Origin: Bradyrhizobium sp. Ai1a-2
Lineage (GTDB): Bacteria > Pseudomonadota > Alphaproteobacteria > Rhizobiales > Xanthobacteraceae
Assembly (NCBI RefSeq): GCF_000426245.1
Contig: NZ_AUEZ01000007.1
Span: forward strand, 124,001 to 188,000
Reading direction: 5' to 3'
Length of the DNA: 64,000 nucleotides
In this document: piece by piece, positions 27,608 to 36,994 of the stretch
Position numbering within the stretch: the stretch's first letter is position 1
Layout: every line of letters starts with the position of its first letter
Notes under the pieces: model-generated
What the model was told of the DNA's origin: nothing
Seen by the model: only the letters and a program-made list of their open reading frames with translations
Database searches by the model: none
Position numbers and translations under genes: made by a program

Positions 27608-28489
27608 TCACAGCGCGACGGCCCGCGCTTCGGCAAGGAATGGCTGGAGTGCCGGATTGAGATTGCTTGGCCGCCACGCGACCACGTGCTCGATGGTCGG
27701 TGCTTTCTCAAGCTTACGGTGCACCAAATTCGCAATGCCCAGTTGCCCCATGGATTGCGGCACCAGGGCGATGCCAAGGTTCTCCGCGACGAGATTCACG
27801 ATCGTCTGCTGAAGTGCGACTTCGAGCCTGAACGTCGGCTCAAACCCGCCGGAACGACAATAGGCGACAATCGCCTCGCGCAGCTTCGGCGCGACGTCGG
27901 TGGGGACGGCGATCAGCGGCTCGCCAGCGAGTTGTTTGGCGCGGATCACCGCATGGTCGGCGAGCGGGTGGCTCGCGTGTACGGCCAGGCACAACCGCTC
28001 GCGATAAATCGTGTGCGTCTCGAGGCCCCGAATGGGGCCGGGGTTGAACATGATGGCTGCGTCGAACTGCCCGGCCAATACGGCATCAGTCAAAGTGGCG
28101 GGAACGACCTCGCGTAATTCGACGCGCACCCCCGGGTGATTGGCCATGTAACGCCGTGCCAGGCCCGGCAAGACGGTGTAGGCCGCATGCATCATGAAAC
28201 CGATGGAAAGCTCGCCCAACTCGCCGCGCTCGGCCAAGCGCGCGTTGCGGCAGGCTTGGTCGAAACTGATCAACACCGCGCGTGCGTCTTCCAGGAAGCG
28301 CCGACCGGCGTGGGTGAGCGTCGCCCGCCGTGAGTGACGTTCGAACAGGCGGACGCCGAGCTCCTTTTCCAGAGCCGCGATCTGCCGGCTCAGCGGTGGT
28401 TGGCTGATGTGGAGGCGCTCGGCCGCGCGCCCGAAGTGGAGCGTCTCGGCCAGAGCCACGAAGTAGCGCATCTGCCTGATGTCGATCAT
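27608..28489 (-). CDS. LysR-family transcriptional regulator
   Basis: A 293-aa LysR regulator. The N-terminal winged helix-turn-helix is canonical (MRYFVALAETLHFGRAAERL, HISQPPLSRQIAALEKELG). The effector domain starts near residue 90 (ELGELSIGFMMHAAYTVLPGL). The overall pattern resembles the CatM/BenM branch that responds to small aromatic or organic acids. It is divergent from the AEC transporter with a 97-bp intergenic region carrying a T-N11-A palindrome next to its own start, so it likely controls that transporter and itself. The effector is unknown. Confidence 0.93.
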   Translation of the reverse strand: MIDIRQMRYFVALAETLHFGRAAERLHISQPPLSRQIAALEKELGVRLFERHSRRATLTHAGRRFLEDARAVLISFDQACRNARLAERGELGELSIGFMMHAAYTVLPGLARRYMANHPGVRVELREVVPATLTDAVLAGQFDAAIMFNPGPIRGLETHTIYRERLCLAVHASHPLADHAVIRAKQLAGEPLIAVPTDVAPKLREAIVAYCRSGGFEPTFRLEVALQQTIVNLVAENLGIALVPQSMGQLGIANLVHRKLEKAPTIEHVVAWRPSNLNPALQPFLAEARAVAL

Positions 28490-28490
28490 G

Positions 28491-28505
28491 ATACCGAAAA
28501 GGTAT
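28491..28505. promoter_or_regulatory. LysR-type T-N11-A operator candidate
   Basis: ATACCGAAAAGGTAT is a perfect 5-bp inverted repeat around GAAAA and fits the LysR T-N11-A rule. It begins 1 bp upstream of the regulator's start codon, in the divergent region shared with the AEC transporter, a usual place for autorepression. Confidence 0.5.
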
Positions 28506-28586
28506 GGATAGGGGCGTCAATCGGTATTGGATGATATCAGAACGGCCGGATAGAGCTAACCGTCAATTTTGAAGTCAGGCTCTCCA

Positions 28587-29522
28587 ATGCTCTCGACCCT
28601 CTCTGTCGTCCTCCCCATTTTCGCGCTCATCTTCGCAGGTTGGCTCGCTCGCCGGATCGGCGTTCTCGGCTCCCACGCGTCCACGGAGCTGAACCGCTTC
28701 GTGGTGTACCTTGCGCTTCCGGCCCTGCTTTTCGACGTCATCGCCCACGCGCAATGGAGCGATGTCTGGCAGCCGGGTTTCATCGCGGCATTCGGCGTCG
28801 GCGCTGCGCTGGTTTTCTGCCTGACAATAGCCGTTCGTCTGCGTCGCCCGCGGCACCTGGCCGACGCCGCGATCGACGGTCTGAACGCGGGCTATGCGAA
28901 TGTTGGCTTTGTCGGTTTCCCGCTGGCGCTGGTGGCGCTTGGCCGCGAAGCGTTGGCCCCGACCCTCATTGCCACGATCATCACGGTCTGTGTTCTCTTT
29001 GCGATTGCCATCGTGCTGATCGAAACTGGCCTGCAAACCGAAAAGCGACGCAAACACCTTCTCACCAAGGTCGGTGGCTCGCTGCTTCGCAATCCCTTGC
29101 TTGTCGCACCTGTGCTCGGCGCGATCGTTCCGCTCGCCGGTCTCACTGTTCCTGCGCCGGCAGAAAGCTTCCTGAAGCTATTGGGTGGCGCGGCCTCACC
29201 CTGCGCGCTGATTGCGCTCGGACTGTTTCTCGCAGCAAAGCGCGAGACCACGGAGCGGGACGTCGGATCGGCAGCTCTCCTCGTCGGCTTCAAGCTTGTC
29301 CTGCAGCCGGCCATCACCTGGGTCATGGCGACAGCCGTGTTCGGCCTGTCACCGTTGCTCACTCATGTTGCCGTTCTGCTGGCCGCCCTTCCGACCGGAA
29401 CGGGCCCCTTCATGCTGGCGGAGTTCTATCAGCGCGAGGCTGATATCACTTCCAATGTCATCCTGGTTTCCACCGCGGCATCGGTTCTGACCGTGAGCGG
29501 GTATCTCGCTCTGGCCGGATAG
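28587..29522 (+). CDS. AEC-family (auxin efflux carrier) transporter
   Basis: A 311-aa inner-membrane permease with about 10 helices, starting at ATG 28587 (MLSTLSVVLPIFALIFAGWLARR). It has the AEC arrangement of two five-helix halves, with NRFVVYLALPALLFDVIAHA and ALNAGYANVGFVGFPLAL-type segments and a C-terminal helix LPTGTGPFMLAEFY. Family members export or import small carboxylates (malonate, malate) or auxin-like acids. The divergent LysR gene probably regulates it in response to the transported compound. The true substrate cannot be told from sequence. Confidence 0.9.
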   Translation: MLSTLSVVLPIFALIFAGWLARRIGVLGSHASTELNRFVVYLALPALLFDVIAHAQWSDVWQPGFIAAFGVGAALVFCLTIAVRLRRPRHLADAAIDGLNAGYANVGFVGFPLALVALGREALAPTLIATIITVCVLFAIAIVLIETGLQTEKRRKHLLTKVGGSLLRNPLLVAPVLGAIVPLAGLTVPAPAESFLKLLGGAASPCALIALGLFLAAKRETTERDVGSAALLVGFKLVLQPAITWVMATAVFGLSPLLTHVAVLLAALPTGTGPFMLAEFYQREADITSNVILVSTAASVLTVSGYLALAG

Positions 29523-29567
29523 TCTCCGTCGCAAGCATCGGGGAACTCGACCGCGAGGCCATTCTTG

Positions 29568-30761
29568 TCAGCTCTTGCGCTTGACCGCTTCGTACGCGAG
29601 CCGTTTGAACTCGACGACAAATGGATGCCCCATCTCACGCTGTGCCATGATCAGGCCCGCGGTATTCGTCTTGGGCGAAATCCACCATTGGGTGCCACCA
29701 CGTCCGCCCCAAAAGAGCTCGCCTCCCGCATCCGGATGGTCGAACGCGGAAGGCAGCAGGATCAGTGCTCCCGCGAGCCCGTGCCCCTTGCCTTGAAGTT
29801 CTCCGTAACCAGCAAACCGTATCCACGCGCCCTCAGGTAGCTGGTTGGTCATCATCAGCTTGATCGTGTCGGGCTCGAGCAAGGTCGGACCACCCGGCAG
29901 CAGGCTTCGAGCGAGCGCCACCATGTCCGGCAAGGTCGAGACCAGCCCACTGCCGCCGTTCTGCCTCGGGAAGGGGCGCAGATAAGCGCCGGGATATGGC
30001 GCGTCGTCCCTGCGAGTAAGTCCCGGCTTGTTGGGGTCGACCAGGTCGGCACCGGCATAATAGGCGACGAGGCGATCGCGATCCGACACCACAAATCCGG
30101 TGTCCGCCATGCCGAGCGGGTCCAGGATTCGCGACTGGATGAACGCACCGAAACTCTGGCCGCTTATCACTTCGACAAGACGCGCCAAGACGTCGGTGGC
30201 CACTGAGTATTCCCAGGACGTTCCGGGATGAAAGACCAGCGGCAGGTCGGCCAACACGTCCATCATCTCGGCAAGCGTGGTCGCTGGATTGATGACCTTT
30301 CGCTCCTTGTAGGCCTTAAAAATCAAGGTGCCCGGGTCGAGAAGGCCGTAGCTCAACCCCGAACTGTGGCTCATCAGATCGCGAATGGTGATCGGCCGGA
30401 CAGCAGGCTCGGTCTGGTCCAATGACGTCGCGCCGGGACGCAGCACAAAGCGGTTCGCGAGCTGCGGAATAAACTGCTCGATCGGATCATCCAGTTGGAA
30501 GCGGCTTTCTTCGAACAAGAGAAGCGCGGCGCAGGATGTAATCAGCTTTGTGTTGGAGAAGACGCGGAAGATGTGGTCGAGCCGCAATGGTATCTGCGCT
30601 TCCCTGTCGGCCCAGCCAATGCACTGCACATCCACCAACTCCCTACCGACAAGCACCGCGGAAGAGAATCCAGCAAGAAGATCCCCATCGACGTACCGCT
30701 GCATGGCAGCGTGGGCGGGCCGAAAGTCGTACCCGGTGGCGGTGACTTTCATGTCTTCCAT
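29568..30761 (-). CDS. Serine hydrolase, class C beta-lactamase/esterase fold
   Basis: A 397-aa hydrolase without a signal peptide, so probably cytosolic. The nucleophile motif S69-N-T-K72 (FRVFSNTKLITSCAAL) is the SxxK of class C beta-lactamases and EstB-like esterases. LMSHSSGLSYG is the usual structural motif, and WEYSVATDVLARL carries the YSx tyrosine (Val in the third place where beta-lactamases have Asn). The C-terminal FWGGRGGTQWWISP corresponds to the KTG-like region. Esterase or lactonase activity is more likely than beta-lactamase. It is the last gene of a minus-strand run with the GntP permease and patatin. Confidence 0.88.
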   Translation of the reverse strand: MEDMKVTATGYDFRPAHAAMQRYVDGDLLAGFSSAVLVGRELVDVQCIGWADREAQIPLRLDHIFRVFSNTKLITSCAALLLFEESRFQLDDPIEQFIPQLANRFVLRPGATSLDQTEPAVRPITIRDLMSHSSGLSYGLLDPGTLIFKAYKERKVINPATTLAEMMDVLADLPLVFHPGTSWEYSVATDVLARLVEVISGQSFGAFIQSRILDPLGMADTGFVVSDRDRLVAYYAGADLVDPNKPGLTRRDDAPYPGAYLRPFPRQNGGSGLVSTLPDMVALARSLLPGGPTLLEPDTIKLMMTNQLPEGAWIRFAGYGELQGKGHGLAGALILLPSAFDHPDAGGELFWGGRGGTQWWISPKTNTAGLIMAQREMGHPFVVEFKRLAYEAVKRKS

Positions 30762-30852
30762 GATTGGCCTCGTGCTTCAACACATCCATGGAGCCCGCAG
30801 CCGCCTCGAACGCTTGTGCGACAGGATCAAGAAGTACCGTCGCTTTGCGGCG

Positions 30853-32307
30853 TCAAAACGATCCGAACACGGTGCCGATTGCGATCACGGCACAAAGAGC
30901 GATGACGGAGTTCACGATTCCAACCATCACGATGTCGAGGTAGCTGTCACGATGGGTCAGGCCGCAGATCGCGAGCAGGCTCACGACGGCGCCGTTGTGG
31001 GGCAGAATATCCAGTGTCCCCGCGCCAATCACTGCCACGCGATGCAGGATACCGGGATCGATTCCCACCTGTGCGGCAATCTCCATGTAGGTCCGACCCA
31101 GCGCATCGAGCGCGATCGTCAAGCCGCCGGAAGCCGACCCCGTCAACGCCGCAAGAATATTTGTGGCGACGGCAAGCGACACCAGCGGGCCGCCCTCGAT
31201 GCCCAACACCCAGTCCCGCACCACGCCAAAGGCGGGGAGGGACGCGACAACAGCGCCGAAGCCGACGAGACTGGCGACACTCAGGGCGGGCAGCACGGAC
31301 GCATTGGCACCGGCATCCATGGTTCGCCGCAGTGCTGGCAGTCGCGTCCAGTTGCAGAGGATGACCATCGCGATCGCTGCCGCCAAGGCGACGATGACCG
31401 ACCAGACGCCGGCAACGGCCGATAGCGAGGTGCCACCCCAACTCTGTTCAGCCAGGAATGAAAAGTCGAGCCGCGGCAGGACCAGCAGCGACATCACGAG
31501 ATTGACGGCGACAACGACGACCAGGGGAAGGATGGCGTTGAAAACCGGGGCCGCCGCTTCGCTGTGGTGCCCGTGGCGGATTTCCGCCGGATCGAATTCC
31601 CGCGCGGTTGTCGCCCGCTCGCGCACCAATTCATCGTCGGCCGCATCTTCGGGCGTTGTCGATGGCGCGTCGCCATAGCCCTCATTTGCGCGTCGCGCCG
31701 CCTTCTCGGCGCGATGAAGCCACCATAGCCCGATGCCGAGCATGATCATCGACGCGATCAACCCGAGGCCCGGCGCGGCGAAGGGTGTCGTACCGAAGAA
31801 GGGCATCGGGATGGCGTTCTGAATCGACGGTGTGCCAGGCATCGCCGACATGGTGAAAGTCGAGGTGCCGAGAATGACCGCCGCTGGCACCAGGCGATGC
31901 GGAATTGCCGCCTTGCGAAACAGCGATTGGGCCATCGGAACGATCACGAAGAACGCGACGAACAGGCTGACGCCGCCGTAAGTGACCAATGCCCCCGCAA
32001 GCACGACGGCAAGGATGACCCGGCGCTCGCCCAGCGCTCGAGTGATGAAGTTTGCGACCGCGACGACCGCACCGCTGTCGTCCATCAGCTTCCCGAAGAC
32101 GGCGCCAAGCAGAAAGATCGGGAAAAATTGCGCGAGAAACTCCGCCGCGCTGCCCATGAACGTCTGCGTCCAGTTGGCGAGCAGCGGCTGACGATCGAAG
32201 GCAGCGGCAACCAGCGCGGCGACCGGCGCCAGCAGCAGAACACTCCAGCCGCGGAAGGCGAGCCAGATCAATAGACCAAGCCCGACAAGAATGCCGAGAA
32301 GCCCCAT
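30853..32307 (-). CDS. GntP-family permease
   Basis: A 484-aa permease with about 12 helices. The ATG at 32307 lies 4 bp from the patatin stop (a TTG at 32310 is one codon earlier). Typical GntP segments are FFPIFLLGAVFGKLMDDSGA, GALVTYGGVSLFVAFFVIVP and SAMPGTPSIQNAIPMPFFGT. A central hydrophilic loop rich in Glu and His (about 210-245) separates the two halves. GntP proteins take up gluconate, hydroxy acids or related carboxylates with protons. Its operon with two hydrolases suggests uptake or release of a hydroxy-acid product, which is inference. Confidence 0.85.
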   Translation of the reverse strand: MGLLGILVGLGLLIWLAFRGWSVLLLAPVAALVAAAFDRQPLLANWTQTFMGSAAEFLAQFFPIFLLGAVFGKLMDDSGAVVAVANFITRALGERRVILAVVLAGALVTYGGVSLFVAFFVIVPMAQSLFRKAAIPHRLVPAAVILGTSTFTMSAMPGTPSIQNAIPMPFFGTTPFAAPGLGLIASMIMLGIGLWWLHRAEKAARRANEGYGDAPSTTPEDAADDELVRERATTAREFDPAEIRHGHHSEAAAPVFNAILPLVVVVAVNLVMSLLVLPRLDFSFLAEQSWGGTSLSAVAGVWSVIVALAAAIAMVILCNWTRLPALRRTMDAGANASVLPALSVASLVGFGAVVASLPAFGVVRDWVLGIEGGPLVSLAVATNILAALTGSASGGLTIALDALGRTYMEIAAQVGIDPGILHRVAVIGAGTLDILPHNGAVVSLLAICGLTHRDSYLDIVMVGIVNSVIALCAVIAIGTVFGSF

Positions 32308-32311
32308 CAAC

Positions 32312-33331
32312 TCAGCACTCCGTCAGCAGGATATCGAGATCGGCGGTTGAGCGCACGCCGAGATCGGCGGCGTGCGCGTCGAGGAATTCATCGGCGGCCC
32401 GACGCCCTTCCTCGCGCAGCTTGGATACGAACGCCCATTCGGCGTTGAGCTTGGATGACGCGCCGAACGTCGCAAGCATGTCGCTTTTGATCCGGTGCGT
32501 CTTCATCCGTGCCCAACGGGCGCCCTCGCCAGTACCGGGGTCAGCGACCTGACGGAGCAGCGCGATCATTCGAAGCTCCTTCGCGAGCGGAGAATTGAAT
32601 GAAATCTCGTTGAGGCGATTGAGGATCTCCGCGGCGGTGCGTGGCTCCTCTGGCCGCTCGGTCGGGTTGATCTGCACGAGGATGGTGTCGTGCGCATCGG
32701 TCTCGCGAACCAGTGGCGTGATCGTGGGGTTGCCCGCGTAACCGCCATCCCAATAGGGCTCGCCATCGATCTCGATGGCGCGGAACATCGTGGGCAGGCA
32801 GGCGGACGCCAGCAGGACATCCGCATTTATCTCCGCGTTGCGGAAAATCCGTCCGCGCCCTGTTCGCACCCGCGTGGCGGTGACGAAGAGTTTGATCGGC
32901 GCGCGGGAAAGACGCTCGAAATCAATGGACTTGGCGAGTATCTCTCGCAGTGGATTGAAGCCGAGCGGATTGAGGTCGTAGGGCGACAGCACCCGCGACA
33001 TCAAATCGGTGAAGAGATAGGCGGGAGAAGTGTCAAGCGACCATCGTCCCATGAGGTGGTCGAGAGGCGAGCGTTGCAGCGGGCTGAATGCGGCGGCGCG
33101 TGAGACGCTCCGCCAATATTTGTCCAAGGCCTCGCGTGCCGCGGCCGCACCGCCCTCTGTCCAGCCATCCGCCAGCACGGCGGCGTTCATCGCGCCAGCG
33201 GACGTCCCGGATATACCTGCAATCTGGAGCCACGGCTCTTCAAGAAGCCGGTCGAGAACACCCCAGGTGAACGCACCATGCGAGCCTCCGCCCTGGAGGG
33301 CCAGGTCTACGAGCACCGGGCTTCGGTTCAT
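32312..33331 (-). CDS. Patatin-like phospholipase
   Basis: A 339-aa serine lipase of the patatin family. The oxyanion hole LALQGGGSHGAFTWGVLDRL, the nucleophile GTSAGAMNA (GxSxG) and the catalytic Asp in WDGGYAGNPTI form the complete Ser-Asp dyad. There is no signal peptide. It hydrolyses acyl esters of phospholipids or possibly polyhydroxyalkanoate-like substrates. It is the first gene of the minus-strand unit patatin - GntP permease - serine hydrolase, with 4 bp to the permease. The DUF3734-like C-terminal region (DEFLDAHAADLGVRSTADLD) is common in rhizobial patatins. Confidence 0.92.
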   Translation of the reverse strand: MNRSPVLVDLALQGGGSHGAFTWGVLDRLLEEPWLQIAGISGTSAGAMNAAVLADGWTEGGAAAAREALDKYWRSVSRAAAFSPLQRSPLDHLMGRWSLDTSPAYLFTDLMSRVLSPYDLNPLGFNPLREILAKSIDFERLSRAPIKLFVTATRVRTGRGRIFRNAEINADVLLASACLPTMFRAIEIDGEPYWDGGYAGNPTITPLVRETDAHDTILVQINPTERPEEPRTAAEILNRLNEISFNSPLAKELRMIALLRQVADPGTGEGARWARMKTHRIKSDMLATFGASSKLNAEWAFVSKLREEGRRAADEFLDAHAADLGVRSTADLDILLTEC

Positions 33332-33549
33332 GAGCCTTCACTTCCGCGGGAAACGGAGGCTCACTATGTCGCAGCTAGCCGGAACATGCGAGACAAACTT
33401 GTGGTCGATGTTCGCTATCCGACGAACGATTTCGCATGGCCGCATGCGCAATGGGCGCCTTGTCGGAGCAACAAGCGGGAGCGGGCTGCGTCAGCACGCA
33501 GCTCCGCTTCGTACAGTCAAGGCCGGGCTGCGTTCGCCGCGACGATGGA

Positions 33550-33756
33550 CTAGTTTGATTCAGTCCATTTGCGCCATTGGGTCGGATAAATGTCGGCGCG
33601 CATTCCGCCCGAACGGTCGACCCAGTTGGCTCCGTCCCTGCGGCAAGGAAAGGGGAGCGCACGGACCATGCCATCATAATTCAATGTACAGATTTCCAGA
33701 TCCTCGTCGGAGGGAGCTGTCGAAGCGGATTGCCATTCGGCTGAAACGGAATGCAT
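33550..33756 (-). CDS. Conserved small hypothetical protein
   Basis: A 68-aa protein with start ATG 33756 and a good GGAGG eight bases upstream. It begins MHSVSAEWQSASTAPSDEDL and contains a compact segment ending GMRADIYPTQWRKWTES. It has no signal or membrane segment. Very similar short proteins occur in Bradyrhizobium, with unknown function. It stands alone. Confidence 0.6.
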   Translation of the reverse strand: MHSVSAEWQSASTAPSDEDLEICTLNYDGMVRALPFPCRRDGANWVDRSGGMRADIYPTQWRKWTESN

Positions 33757-34019
33757 GGTCAACCTCCAGCAATGTTGCAAACGAGCACGTCAGCATTTTC
33801 GCTCGGTCACGATGGCCAGATGCAGCTTCGCCCCTTCAAGCAGCGGTCGTTCGGTCCTCCGTCCGGCTGCGATATATGAACGTAGCATGACAGAGCCGGC
33901 GTTGAATGTGAACCGGTTCGCAAAAATGCAACAAAAACCGAGGGCTGCGGGGCGTTCAGCCGCGAGGTTACTGAGCTGGACCCGACCGCAGGTCGAGCGT
34001 CCAGCATTCGGCTCCCGAT

Positions 34020-36647
34020 TTATTCGGCCGGGCGAGGCAAGGGAGCGCCCGACCGCTGCGCTGGCGCCGCTCTGACCTGGCGCGGCGGCCCCATCAGGAC
34101 CGGCTGGAACAGCACGGCTGCGGCCATGGTGCACAGCAGTGCGAGCGCCATCATCTTGCCCATGCTCGACATGCCGGGATAGTTCGATGACCACATGCTC
34201 CCGAACGCCACTCCGGTGGTCATCGCGCTGAAGATCACCGCGCGCGTGAGGCTCGACTGCAGCAAGCCTGTCTGCCCGTCGCGCCAGGCCATGATGTAGT
34301 AGATCTTGAACGCGACGCCGACTCCAAGCAGCAGCGGCAGGGCGATGATGTTTGCAAAGTTCATCGCGGTGCCGGTCAGCGTGCAGATCTCCAGCGTGAC
34401 CGCGCCGGCCAGCAGCAACGGGATCAGCGTCAACAGCACGTCCGTGACGCGGCGCAACGCGATCAGGAGCAGGATCGCGATGGCGCCAAGTGCAAGCGCG
34501 CCCGCTTCGATGAAGGCGTCGATGACTGTTCTGCCCGACTGATAAAGGCTGATCGCGGGGCCGGTGGCCGATGGTTCTGCGGCCATGACTGCCGTCGCGA
34601 AGCGTCGCATCACGCTGCTATCCTGGGAGTTGCCTTTCGGCAGCGCTTCAACACGGGCCCTGCCATCGGGCAGCAGCCAGTCGCGAACGAGATCGGCCGG
34701 AAGATTCTGGATGGTCACCAGTTGCGGATCGAGGCTGTTGCGCAACTGGTTGAGATCGTGATTCAACGGTTGGACGAAAGCAGATTCGGCGCGTGCGCGC
34801 GTCGTGGCGTCAGCTTGCGCCAGGCGCGTCAGCAAACCGGAAACGCTTCGCGCGGCTTCGGCGCCGGGGCCGGTCGCAGTACCCGCGACTTTCGCAAGAT
34901 GTTGCGCGGTCGCGCGGATCGCATCCACGGTGTCCTTGTCCGTTGGCGACGGATCGCGCGGCGGATTGAGCGCACCATGGAGGCGTGGCGCGGCCGCCTT
35001 GATGACGGCGATCTTCTGATCCTGATCATCCGGAACAAAGCTGTTGAGCGTGAGCGTGCGCGAGACCTCGGGCAGCGCCGCCAGCCGCTTTGCGATGCCG
35101 TCAGCTTCGCCCAGCGATGATGCCAGCACTTCGGCATCGTCACCGCTGGTCAGCGGATTACCCTGCAATTCGCGATAGGTCACGACCGATGCGGCGTGCG
35201 GGTTTTGCAGGTTGATCGGGTTGAAATCAAACGGAAGGCGCCCCAGCAGCGGCGTTCCGGCGAGGACGACAAGGATGGTGCCGACGATCACCGCAATGCG
35301 ATTCCGCTGCAGGAAATCATCCAGCGGCGCGAGGCTGCTGAATCCCACTGGTGCCGATTCTCCCGGCGGCTTCAGCAGCGCCAGCATTGCCGGGACAAGG
35401 GTGATGCTGCAGAGGAAGGCGATCAACATGCCGCATCCGGCAATGAGACCGAGTTCGAAAAGGCCCCTATAGCTGGTCGGCAGGAACGAGAAGAAGGCCA
35501 CCGCCGTGGCCGCGGCGGCCAAAGAGAGCGGGGCTCCCACCTTGCGCGCGGCCTGTCGCAGCGATTGCCGCAAATCGCCGCACTGATGCCGTTCGGAGCG
35601 GTAGCGGACGCTGAACTGGATGCCAAAGTCGACGCCTAACCCGATAAACAAGACAAAGAAAGCAATGGAGATCAGGTTGAAGGCCCCAACCATGACGATG
35701 CCGAGGGCAGCAGTAACGGTGAGGCCGACGATCACACTGCAAAACACCGCGGCGATGATCTTCCATGAGCGAAGCGCCAGCCATAATATGATCAGCGTTC
35801 CGAACAGGGCCGTCAACGTGTCGCGCAGCGCGCTTTGCCGGATGACCGAGAACTGGTCGTCGTTCATGGGCACCGTGCCGGTAAGCTGCACGTTGGCGCC
35901 GAACTTCTCGCCCAATTTCAGCTCGGCGGCCGCGCGTCGGATGCCGTCCGTCGCCTTGCGGCCCGGCTGCAACGCGGAGAAATCCAGGATCGGCTCCACC
36001 TCGATGAAGTGGCGCAATTGCTCGGCCTGCGGCCCTGAGCCCTGCACCAGCGCCTGCCACGAAAATGTCGCCGGCTTGCCGGCAAGCACGTCATTCAGGG
36101 TCCTGTCGGCAAGCGAGAGCGGCCACGCCAGCTGATCGAGCTTGATGTCTCCGCCCTCGACACCGTCGATCGCGTATCCAAGCGCTTTGGCGACGCCGCG
36201 CAGGGTCGGATCGGCCGCCAGTGAGCCGATCAGAAAATCGGCGCTCGACAATCCCGCGATGGACTTCTTGACGCTCGGCAGCGGTTCGAACAACAGGCCG
36301 TTACGTTGAAAGAATTCGCCACCGTCCGGCTGCACAACCGCGTGGAACAAATCCGGATGCTTTGAGAGTTCCTGCGTCAGCGCGCTTGTCGCCGCTTCGG
36401 CGTTTTCCGGCGTCGGTGCCGTGACGACGACCAGGATTCCCTTGTCCGGAAAGGCTTCGGAAAGCGCCGCCTGGCGCTGACGCCAGGCAAGGTTGTTCGA
36501 GATCAGATTATCCGTGTCCGTCGTGATCGAGAAATGCGTGACGTCATAGGCGAGAGCTGCGACCGCGAGCAGGATTCCGACGATGAGAACCCACCAGCGC
36601 CGCCGCGCACAAAAATCCACGACTGCTACAATTGCTGATTTCAACAT
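34020..36647 (-). CDS. hpnN: HpnN-like hopanoid RND/MMPL-family transporter
   Basis: An 875-aa RND-superfamily inner-membrane protein starting at ATG 36647 (MLKSAIVAVVDFCARRRWWVL). It has the expected two halves, each with one helix, a large periplasmic domain and a cluster of five helices. The first half carries the SSD-like segment LTALFGTLIILWLALRSWKI through FVLFIGLGVDFGIQF. The second carries VTDVLLTLIPLLLAGAVTLE and LPLLLGVGVAFKIYYIM. Length and layout match HpnN, which moves hopanoids from the inner to the outer membrane in Rhodopseudomonas and Burkholderia. It is not beside other hopanoid genes here. The exact name is inferred; RND/MMPL family is certain. Confidence 0.87.
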   Translation of the reverse strand: MLKSAIVAVVDFCARRRWWVLIVGILLAVAALAYDVTHFSITTDTDNLISNNLAWRQRQAALSEAFPDKGILVVVTAPTPENAEAATSALTQELSKHPDLFHAVVQPDGGEFFQRNGLLFEPLPSVKKSIAGLSSADFLIGSLAADPTLRGVAKALGYAIDGVEGGDIKLDQLAWPLSLADRTLNDVLAGKPATFSWQALVQGSGPQAEQLRHFIEVEPILDFSALQPGRKATDGIRRAAAELKLGEKFGANVQLTGTVPMNDDQFSVIRQSALRDTLTALFGTLIILWLALRSWKIIAAVFCSVIVGLTVTAALGIVMVGAFNLISIAFFVLFIGLGVDFGIQFSVRYRSERHQCGDLRQSLRQAARKVGAPLSLAAAATAVAFFSFLPTSYRGLFELGLIAGCGMLIAFLCSITLVPAMLALLKPPGESAPVGFSSLAPLDDFLQRNRIAVIVGTILVVLAGTPLLGRLPFDFNPINLQNPHAASVVTYRELQGNPLTSGDDAEVLASSLGEADGIAKRLAALPEVSRTLTLNSFVPDDQDQKIAVIKAAAPRLHGALNPPRDPSPTDKDTVDAIRATAQHLAKVAGTATGPGAEAARSVSGLLTRLAQADATTRARAESAFVQPLNHDLNQLRNSLDPQLVTIQNLPADLVRDWLLPDGRARVEALPKGNSQDSSVMRRFATAVMAAEPSATGPAISLYQSGRTVIDAFIEAGALALGAIAILLLIALRRVTDVLLTLIPLLLAGAVTLEICTLTGTAMNFANIIALPLLLGVGVAFKIYYIMAWRDGQTGLLQSSLTRAVIFSAMTTGVAFGSMWSSNYPGMSSMGKMMALALLCTMAAAVLFQPVLMGPPRQVRAAPAQRSGAPLPRPAE

Positions 36648-36994
36648 GATCAACCGGCTTTCCCAACGCGCGCATCGCCTTCGGTCACGAACTCCGCGTC
36701 AATGCTGGACTAATCTTCGGCAGAGGTCGCAAGCGTACCTCTTCGCCCCGATATTGGCCACGATGTGGAATGGTGGGCTTCGGGCGAAGCCCGCGTCAAA
36801 GGTTGCGCGGCCAGCTGAAACCCTGTCTTCCGAGGTTCGCATGAGCGTTTCAAATTCGCACGGTGCTCGCCGATGCGGCCCAAGCTCCCAGGTACAGACA
36901 AAACACGGGAACGAGAATTCAAACCTAGGTATGATCATTCTCTCGGCCAGAAACGATAAAAGTCGGCTCGGAACGGGGCTTGATGAGGAAGAAC
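36648..36994. other. Intergenic region, divergent promoters
   Basis: These 347 bp separate the divergent HpnN-like transporter and the PAS histidine kinase. Several short open frames exist but none has a convincing SD or composition. No recognisable operator or RNA was found. Confidence 0.4.
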
